From: a virus
Reading direction: 5' to 3' (one strand)
IMG/VR virus record: IMGVR_UViG_3300032080_000011
Coordinates: 1 to 41,622 of that record
DNA length: 41,622 nucleotides
In this document: piece after piece, positions 36,890 through 41,622 of the stretch
Position numbering within the stretch: the stretch's first letter is position 1
How the letters are laid out: each line of letters starts with the position of its first letter
Translations under genes and position numbers: made by a program
Notes under the pieces: model-generated
Seen by the model: only the letters and a program-made list of their open reading frames with translations
Database searches by the model: none
Told to the model about the DNA's origin: nothing

Positions 36890-39472
36890 CTAGTTCAAAC
36901 CGGGCGTACTGCGCGAGCCAAGGATATGGGGCGTGCTGCCGGTGGTGGCGAACGCGCCCGCGCTGATCCGCTGCGCCGCTACGGCGGGGGCGCCCGCGCG
37001 CCGGTTGGTGGCCAGCCCGGTGCCGGTCCGGCGGGTGGTCAGGGTCGCCGCGCCGGCCGCGCGCACGGTCGACAGGTGGGCCGCGTCCGCGTCCGCCACC
37101 GCCGTTACCAGCACCGCCAGGACGGCGCCCACCACCCGCAGCGGGACGATCCCCGCGGCCAGGGTGGTGGTCACCGCGAGCGCCGCGGCACCGGCGGTGC
37201 TCCGGTCGTCGGCCGCCGTCACGGTGGTGGTGACGGCGAGGGCGGCCGCCGCAGGGCGGGTGCCGGCGTCGGTGGCGGTCAGGGCGGTGGTGATGGCCAG
37301 GGCGGCGGTCGCGTCCCTACTACCGACTGCCGCCGCCGTCAGCGCGGCCACCAACGCCAGGTTGGCTACCGCGGGCCGGGACGCGACCGCGCCTGCCGTC
37401 ACCGTAGCGGTCAGCGCCAGTGTGGTGGTCGCGACCGCGGTGTACGCGGCACCGGCGGTCAGGGCGGTGGTGACCGCCAGGGCCGCGGCGGCCTGCGGGT
37501 TGCCACCGGTGGACGCGGTGACCGTGGTGGTGACCGCCAGGGCTGCAGCGGCGGGTCGGGTGCCGGTGTCGGCCGCGGTCAGGGTGGTGGTGACCGGCAG
37601 AGACGCGTCCGGTAGGGCGGTGTGCGCCAGCGCCGCGGTCAGGGTAGTGGTGACCGGCAGGCTGGCATCCTGCAGGGCGGTCCGGGAGTCGGCGGCGGTG
37701 ATGCTGGTCGTCACGGCCAGCGCCGTGTCCTGCAGCGCGGTCCGGGAGTCGGCCGCCGCCAGCGCGGTGGTGACCGCCAGGGACGCGTCGGCCGGGCGGG
37801 TGCCGGCCGCGCCGGCCGCCAGGCTGGTGGTCACCGGCAGGCTCGCCGCCGCCACATACGAGCCGGTATCCGCGGCGGTCAGGGTGGTGGTCACCGCCAG
37901 CGGCGCGGCGGCGACCGCGGCGAGCTGATCAGCAGCGGCCAGGGTCGTGGTGACGGCGAGGGTGGCGCCGCCCACGGCGGTCCGGGTGTCCCCGGCCGCC
38001 AGGGTCGAGGTCACCGCCAGGGTGGCGGCAGCGGGCCGGGTGCCGGCGTCGGCGGCGGTCAGGGTGGTGGTGACCACGAGCGGCGCGGCAGCGACCGCGC
38101 TGAGCTGGGCGCCGGCAGTCAGGGTGGTGGTCACCGCGAGGGTGGCAGTCGCGGTCTGGGTGACCGCCCCACCGCCGGGCAGGATCTCGACCGCCGCGAT
38201 CCGGTTGACCCCGGCGGCGGCGTTGGTGAAACCGAACGTGGTCGCGCCCGGGCTGGTCGTGTTGCCGGCCGAGCGGAACGCCGCGGCGGTGTCCCCGGAG
38301 CTGCCGTTGACCCGGCCCAGGCAGACGGTGCTGGCGTTCGGCACTACGGTCTGTGCGTCGGAGGCCCGGCCGAGCGCGCCGGCCACCAGGCTGCCGACCG
38401 TGGTCGTGGTGATCGAGACGGAGTACGCGGTGCCCCCGGCGTTCACCGCGGTCGCACCGGTCTGGCTGGCCACCGCGGCGGCGCCGGTGTACGCCTTGAC
38501 CACGATGCCCAACCCGGACGCCCCGGCGCCGCCGGGGTCGTAGGTGACCGTCATGGCCGCGCCGGTGCCGATGTCTCGGGCCCACACCTCAGCCACACCA
38601 CCGGTGGCCGACGCCTCCCCGGCCAGCCGGGTCCAGGTGCCGCCGAGCGAGTCGGTGACCGCCCCCAGCGAGCTCGCCGAGCCGGCGCCGTTACCCATCG
38701 AGCAGTAGGCCACCAGCAGGGAGCTGTTCGGCGGGGTGAGGCTGGCCGTGGTGACCGTGGTCGCGTTGGCGGTGGCATACGCGGTGGTACCGGCCTCGAT
38801 CACCCCGGTGATCGGCCGGACCGCGATGGACGCGCCGGAAGGGGCCGAGGACGTTCCGGAGGAGAACGTCACCGTGGCGGTCTTGGTGCCGGTGGCAGTG
38901 GCCGTGGTCAGCGGCAGCGAGGCCAGCTCCATGCCGACGGTGGTGCTCGCCGCGCTGGCGTTGTCGGACTCGGCCTCCTCGTTCATCCCCGACGGCGGCG
39001 CCCACGTCATGGTGGATGTGCCGGTGCCGTTGCGGGTGGCCAGGAAGCACAGCAGCAGGCAGTTCGTGCTGGTCGGGGTGATCGAGGGGGCCTGGACGTT
39101 GGGATAGACGATGCCGGTGTTGACGTCGCTGACCGCGGTGACGTCCTCCGGGGTGATCCCGTCCGCGCCGCTGACGGCGACCGCGATGGCCACCTTGCGC
39201 GCGGCCGTGGTGGTGATCGTCGGGCCGGTGTCGCCGGCCTGCAGCACCCGCCGGAACACCGCGGTCTTGCCGCTGGTCGAGCCGGCCGGGGTGAACGTGG
39301 GCACCACCGCGGACCAGCCGGTGGGTGTGGTGATGCTCGCGCTGGTTGCGGTGAGGGTGACCCCGATGTAGCAGACGTCCCCCGGCTGCCAGCCCGTGGG
39401 CAGCGCGGGGGCGATGGTGGTGAGCGCCGTGTCGGTGACGGCGGTGGCCGAGGACCGGACGGTGGCGGCCAC
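36890..39472 (-). CDS. Long surface/fibre-like protein with eighteen 20-residue repeats
   Basis: An 860-residue Thr/Ala/Val-rich protein from GTG 39472. Residues 1-215 and 225-440 are two beta-sandwich modules of the same design (GWQPGDVCYIGVTLTATSAS; NSSLLVAYCSMGNGAGSASS). Residues 444-803 are 18 consecutive repeats of exactly 20 residues, consensus xLAVTTTLTAADTGTRPAAA. The last 57 residues are basic and Arg/Thr-rich. There are no cysteine-rich or catalytic motifs. It probably forms an extended beta-structured fibre or head decoration. It lies between the glycosyltransferase and the adaptor. Confidence 0.8.
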   Translation of the reverse strand: MAATVRSSATAVTDTALTTIAPALPTGWQPGDVCYIGVTLTATSASITTPTGWSAVVPTFTPAGSTSGKTAVFRRVLQAGDTGPTITTTAARKVAIAVAVSGADGITPEDVTAVSDVNTGIVYPNVQAPSITPTSTNCLLLCFLATRNGTGTSTMTWAPPSGMNEEAESDNASAASTTVGMELASLPLTTATATGTKTATVTFSSGTSSAPSGASIAVRPITGVIEAGTTAYATANATTVTTASLTPPNSSLLVAYCSMGNGAGSASSLGAVTDSLGGTWTRLAGEASATGGVAEVWARDIGTGAAMTVTYDPGGAGASGLGIVVKAYTGAAAVASQTGATAVNAGGTAYSVSITTTTVGSLVAGALGRASDAQTVVPNASTVCLGRVNGSSGDTAAAFRSAGNTTSPGATTFGFTNAAAGVNRIAAVEILPGGGAVTQTATATLAVTTTLTAGAQLSAVAAAPLVVTTTLTAADAGTRPAAATLAVTSTLAAGDTRTAVGGATLAVTTTLAAADQLAAVAAAPLAVTTTLTAADTGSYVAAASLPVTTSLAAGAAGTRPADASLAVTTALAAADSRTALQDTALAVTTSITAADSRTALQDASLPVTTTLTAALAHTALPDASLPVTTTLTAADTGTRPAAAALAVTTTVTASTGGNPQAAAALAVTTALTAGAAYTAVATTTLALTATVTAGAVASRPAVANLALVAALTAAAVGSRDATAALAITTALTATDAGTRPAAAALAVTTTVTAADDRSTAGAAALAVTTTLAAGIVPLRVVGAVLAVLVTAVADADAAHLSTVRAAGAATLTTRRTGTGLATNRRAGAPAVAAQRISAGAFATTGSTPHILGSRSTPGLN
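37064..38143 (-). repeat. Eighteen tandem 60-bp coding repeats
   Basis: The repeats keep a strict 60-bp period with no insertion or deletion over 1,080 bases. Sequences within GGTCAGGGTGGTGGTGACCG (plus-strand view) recur in each unit with substitutions. The reading frame is the minus-strand fibre gene. Because of the GC-rich repeats, long open frames also appear on the plus strand; these are not genes. Confidence 0.9.
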
Positions 39473-39483
39473 CTATCCGCCGG

Positions 39484-39876
39484 TCAGGCCGCGATCGGCG
39501 ACTGGCTGATCGACATGGAGCTGAGCGTCAGGGTGTCGCCGGTCTGCACGGTCTTGGGGGCGGTCGCGGTGACCGAGAAGTAGAACGTGCCGGCCGAGCT
39601 GGCGGACCAGTCGGAGAAGTGCGTGACCGTCTCCGGGGAGGTGCCCGCCCAGGACGTCCAGCTCGGCGTGCCGCTGGCCGACTTGGAACCGGCGGACGCG
39701 GCGTTCCAGGTCTGCGAGGGCCGGGTGGTCACCGAGGACACGTTGGCGGTGCCGGACGCGCCCGGGTCGCCGGTGTGTAGCTGGATGAACGACCCGGCCG
39801 CCCCGGTGAAGGTGGTCCCGGAGATGACATTGAGCCACGCGTTGGCGGTGTTGACCGCCGAGAGCCCGACCGTCAC
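39484..39876 (-). CDS. Tail fibre-like / virion surface protein
   Basis: A 130-residue protein from GTG 39876. It matches a widespread actinophage type: an N-terminal helix (LSAVNTANAWLNVISGTTFT), then FIQLHTGDPGASGTANVSSV, then TWTSWAGTSPETVTHFSDWS-like (PSWTSWAGTSPETVTHFSDW) and a strand-rich end (KTVQTGDTLTLSSMSISQS). These proteins are generally annotated as tail fibre or minor structural proteins. Confidence 0.75.
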   Translation of the reverse strand: MTVGLSAVNTANAWLNVISGTTFTGAAGSFIQLHTGDPGASGTANVSSVTTRPSQTWNAASAGSKSASGTPSWTSWAGTSPETVTHFSDWSASSAGTFYFSVTATAPKTVQTGDTLTLSSMSISQSPIAA

Positions 39877-39877
39877 G

Positions 39878-40291
39878 TCAGACCGCCTTTACAACGTCGG
39901 GCCGGTCCGCGAACCGATCCTTGATGGACGTGAGGTGCTCGAGCATGGCCGCGCCGGTGCCGGGCGCGTCGACCACCTGCAGCCCACACGTGTTGGTGGG
40001 GCAGCCGGCAGCCGCGCAGCAGTCCAGGTGCCGATCGGAGGACGCGGTATCGACCAGCTCGGCGAGCAGCCGATCCTGCTCGGCCTCGGGCAGGTGCGCC
40101 GCGTTGGCCATCACCCGCCGCGCCATGGCACCGCTCGGGATCGGAAAGATGTTGGCCACGTTGCCCGAAAGGACATGCCGCGGGTGGTCGTCCACCCCGC
40201 CGCAGAGGTCACAGACGCGCAACGCCCGCCCGTCACCGATGTTGGTCGTCAATTCCGTCTCCTGTCGCCTGCCCTGGTCATTATCGGTCAT
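39878..40291 (-). CDS. Cys-rich zinc-binding protein in the structural operon
   Basis: A 137-residue protein. It carries CDLCGGVDDHPRHV (about residues 27-40) and LDCCAAAGCPTNTC (about 89-102), which together supply enough Cys/His for one or two zinc sites. A helical stretch lies between them. ATG 40291 lacks a strong ribosome site and is separated from the preceding gene by 15 bases. Function unknown; such proteins recur among actinophage structural genes. Confidence 0.7.
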   Translation of the reverse strand: MTDNDQGRRQETELTTNIGDGRALRVCDLCGGVDDHPRHVLSGNVANIFPIPSGAMARRVMANAAHLPEAEQDRLLAELVDTASSDRHLDCCAAAGCPTNTCGLQVVDAPGTGAAMLEHLTSIKDRFADRPDVVKAV

Positions 40292-40306
40292 CGTGGTGCG
40301 GGGCCG

Positions 40307-40924
40307 TTACGACAGGCCGACCCACCACGTGGTGGCGATCGCGGTCTGCGTACCGATGTTGGCCGGCATCGCCGTGGTCAGGCCGGTGTCCGCGGTGGCG
40401 TACTTGAAATTGGGTGCGGCCAGGCCCACGTTGCTGACCCCGGCCAGGGCGGTGCCGGCCCGGGAGAAGGTCGGCAGGGTGGTGCCGTTGGCGTAGAACC
40501 CGACGTACACCGAGCTGCCGGACACCGCCTGCGCGACGCTCAGCGGCATGGTTTTCAGCCCGGTAGAGGACCACGCGGTGGACTGGTCCGCGGTGACCGC
40601 TCCGGCGCCCAGCAGCGCACCGGCCGAGTTGAAAATCGCCGCCAGGTTGCGGTTGGCGGTCAGCGTGGCCCCGGCGGTGCTGACGTGCATCACGATGTTC
40701 GTGATCACGGTGCTGGTGATTTTCACCCGGACCACGTGCAACAGGCCCGCGGTGGGCAGGATCGTCCCGCCCTGGATCATCGCCGGGTTGAACGTCCAGC
40801 CCACCATGTTGTGGTCGGCCGACAGCCCCTCAGAGGTCAGCACCGTGTCCGGGTTGTAGGTGAACGCGTAGTCGGTGACCCGGCCACCGGAGTAGGCCGG
40901 GGTGACCCCGCTGGGCATCGTCAT
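40307..40924 (-). CDS. Virion surface or fibre-like protein
   Basis: A 205-residue protein from ATG 40924 (ATGA overlap with the glycosyltransferase). It is almost entirely strand-forming and Thr/Ala/Gly-rich (LLHVVRVKITSTVITNIVMH, VYVGFYANGTTLPTFSRAGT), and ends TAIATTWWVGLS. The pattern fits a beta-sandwich displayed on the virion. Its tight coupling to the glycosyltransferase makes it a candidate glycosylation target. No catalytic motif is visible. Confidence 0.7.
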   Translation of the reverse strand: MTMPSGVTPAYSGGRVTDYAFTYNPDTVLTSEGLSADHNMVGWTFNPAMIQGGTILPTAGLLHVVRVKITSTVITNIVMHVSTAGATLTANRNLAAIFNSAGALLGAGAVTADQSTAWSSTGLKTMPLSVAQAVSGSSVYVGFYANGTTLPTFSRAGTALAGVSNVGLAAPNFKYATADTGLTTAMPANIGTQTAIATTWWVGLS

Positions 40925-41622
40925 CGTGGTGCGCCTCCCATGGCCAGCCGTGCGGTACGAGCAATCTCCTGGCCCTTGGCCTGGATCAACGTCTCCTGCT
41001 GCATCGCGTACGCGGTCTCATCCAGGAACACCCCGCCCTTGTGGTGGGTGGTCTTGATCGAGGTGTCCACCGCCACGCTGGCGCCGGCCGCTGCCACCCG
41101 CACGCAGAACGACAGGTCTTCGCTGTAGGTGCGGTCGGTGCCGTTGCCACCGGCGCCCTTGATGGTCATCGGCGCGAACGGTTCCGGGCCCAGCTCGGCG
41201 AGGATGTCCCGGTGCACCAGTAGGCAGGCGGCGCCGGTGCCGGCTACCTCTTGCCAGGCATCGCGCTGGTATTTGCCGATCGAGCGGAAGCCCTTTTCGC
41301 CGGTCTCGGCCACCTCGTGGAAGGTGTACAGGGTGGGGATGATCCGGAACCGTTGGCCGTGGAACGGGGCCGGCGCCAAGTCGGTGTCCCGCTTGATCGC
41401 GAAGCAGAGTCCGCCCAGCACCAGCGACTCGTGTTCGGTGGCGCTGGCCACCAGCCGGGCCACCGTGTCCGGGGCGAACCCCATGTCGGTGTCGACCATG
41501 AACAGCCAGTCGGCGCCGGTGGCCAGGAACTTGCGGGCCACCTCGGAGCGGCCGGCAGCCACGCCCATCGTGCCGGCCACCTCACGCAGGTACATGCCGC
41601 CGGGGCGCACAATGTGGCCGGG
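40921..41622 (-). CDS. Glycosyltransferase, main part (5' end at 232 across the junction)
   Basis: The 3' part of a 268-residue GT-A-type glycosyltransferase. The nucleotide-sugar binding DxD-like motif is in LFMVDTDMGFAPD, and a SEDLSFCVRVAAAG segment further on matches the catalytic Glu/Asp region of family 2-like enzymes. A segment GTGAACLLVHRDIL links them. The 5' end runs off the window at 41622 and continues at 127-232 once the circle is closed. It is coupled by ATGA to the surface protein gene at 40924, a possible substrate. Confidence 0.85.
   Translation of the reverse strand, partial: PGHIVRPGGMYLREVAGTMGVAAGRSEVARKFLATGADWLFMVDTDMGFAPDTVARLVASATEHESLVLGGLCFAIKRDTDLAPAPFHGQRFRIIPTLYTFHEVAETGEKGFRSIGKYQRDAWQEVAGTGAACLLVHRDILAELGPEPFAPMTIKGAGGNGTDRTYSEDLSFCVRVAAAGASVAVDTSIKTTHHKGGVFLDETAYAMQQETLIQAKGQEIARTARLAMGGAPR
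41497..41622. repeat. Right copy of 126-bp terminal direct repeat
   Basis: Identical to 2-127. See the left copy; it marks the closure of a circular assembly. Confidence 0.9.

Noticed and set aside
37064-38143. CRISPR-like array because of the regular 60-bp period
   Set aside because: The units vary throughout, there are no constant repeats with unique spacers, and the whole stretch is a continuous coding frame.
37622-39583. 653-codon plus-strand open frame opposite the repeat protein
   Set aside because: Product is a Gly/Arg/Gln-rich low-complexity string, a by-product of the GC-rich 60-bp repeats; no ribosome site or neighbouring operon.
1-41622. Integrase, excisionase, tRNA genes and lysogeny repressor
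   Set aside because: I looked for tyrosine or serine recombinase motifs, tRNA cloverleaf patterns and a CI-type repressor in the translated frames and saw none; the winged-helix protein at 8861 is too generic to call a repressor.

Overview
The window is almost certainly the complete genome of a tailed phage (siphovirus type) that infects a high-GC actinobacterium. Its last 126 bases repeat bases 2-127 exactly, so the molecule closes into a circle of about 41.5 kb. The high GC content, the frequent GTG starts, the ATGA/GTGA stop-start overlaps and the protein families (HK97 capsid, DUF6221, XF1762, prim-pol/SF3 primase-helicase) all point to an actinomycete host. I cannot name the genus. No tRNA, rRNA, CRISPR array, integrase or lysogeny repressor was found.

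Layout. (1) From 9717 down to 316 on the minus strand: small accessory genes, a winged-helix protein, an endonuclease VII, an HNH nuclease, then the packaging and head genes (putative small terminase, TerL, portal, a peptidoglycan-binding-domain protein, HK97 protease, capsid). (2) Through the circle junction and on down from 41622 to 25792, same strand: glycosyltransferase, surface or fibre-like proteins including an 860-residue protein with eighteen 20-residue repeats, head-tail adaptor, two related tail tube proteins with an opposite-strand HNH gene between them, tail chaperones with a -1 frameshift, tape measure, minor tail proteins, endolysin and holins. (3) 9730-10200: a gene-free region rich in inverted repeats (CTAG-based 12-mers, TGGCCA repeats), a candidate origin or partition site. 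(4) 10201-19687: replication and recombination, with the prim-pol/SF3 helicase on the minus strand and a plus-strand operon holding an SF2 helicase, a Cas4/RecB-like exonuclease, a probable ssDNA-binding protein and many small proteins. (5) 19777-25717: small genes with their own promoters, a DUF2637/SpdB-like membrane protein, a divergent FtsK/TraB-like DNA translocase, and a GIY-YIG nuclease with a membrane tail.

Two points stand out. First, the set prim-pol replicase + FtsK/TraB-like translocase + DUF2637/SpdB-like protein + GIY-YIG membrane protein resembles the replication and transfer module of actinomycete integrative conjugative elements and plasmids, here in a phage without an integrase. 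A phage-plasmid lifestyle is a reasonable inference, not something shown. Second, an extended -10 promoter of near-invariant sequence TGCTATAGT recurs on both strands. In six genes the start codon lies 6-7 nt after the hexamer, so those mRNAs should be leaderless; two further genes show variant hexamers with the same spacing.
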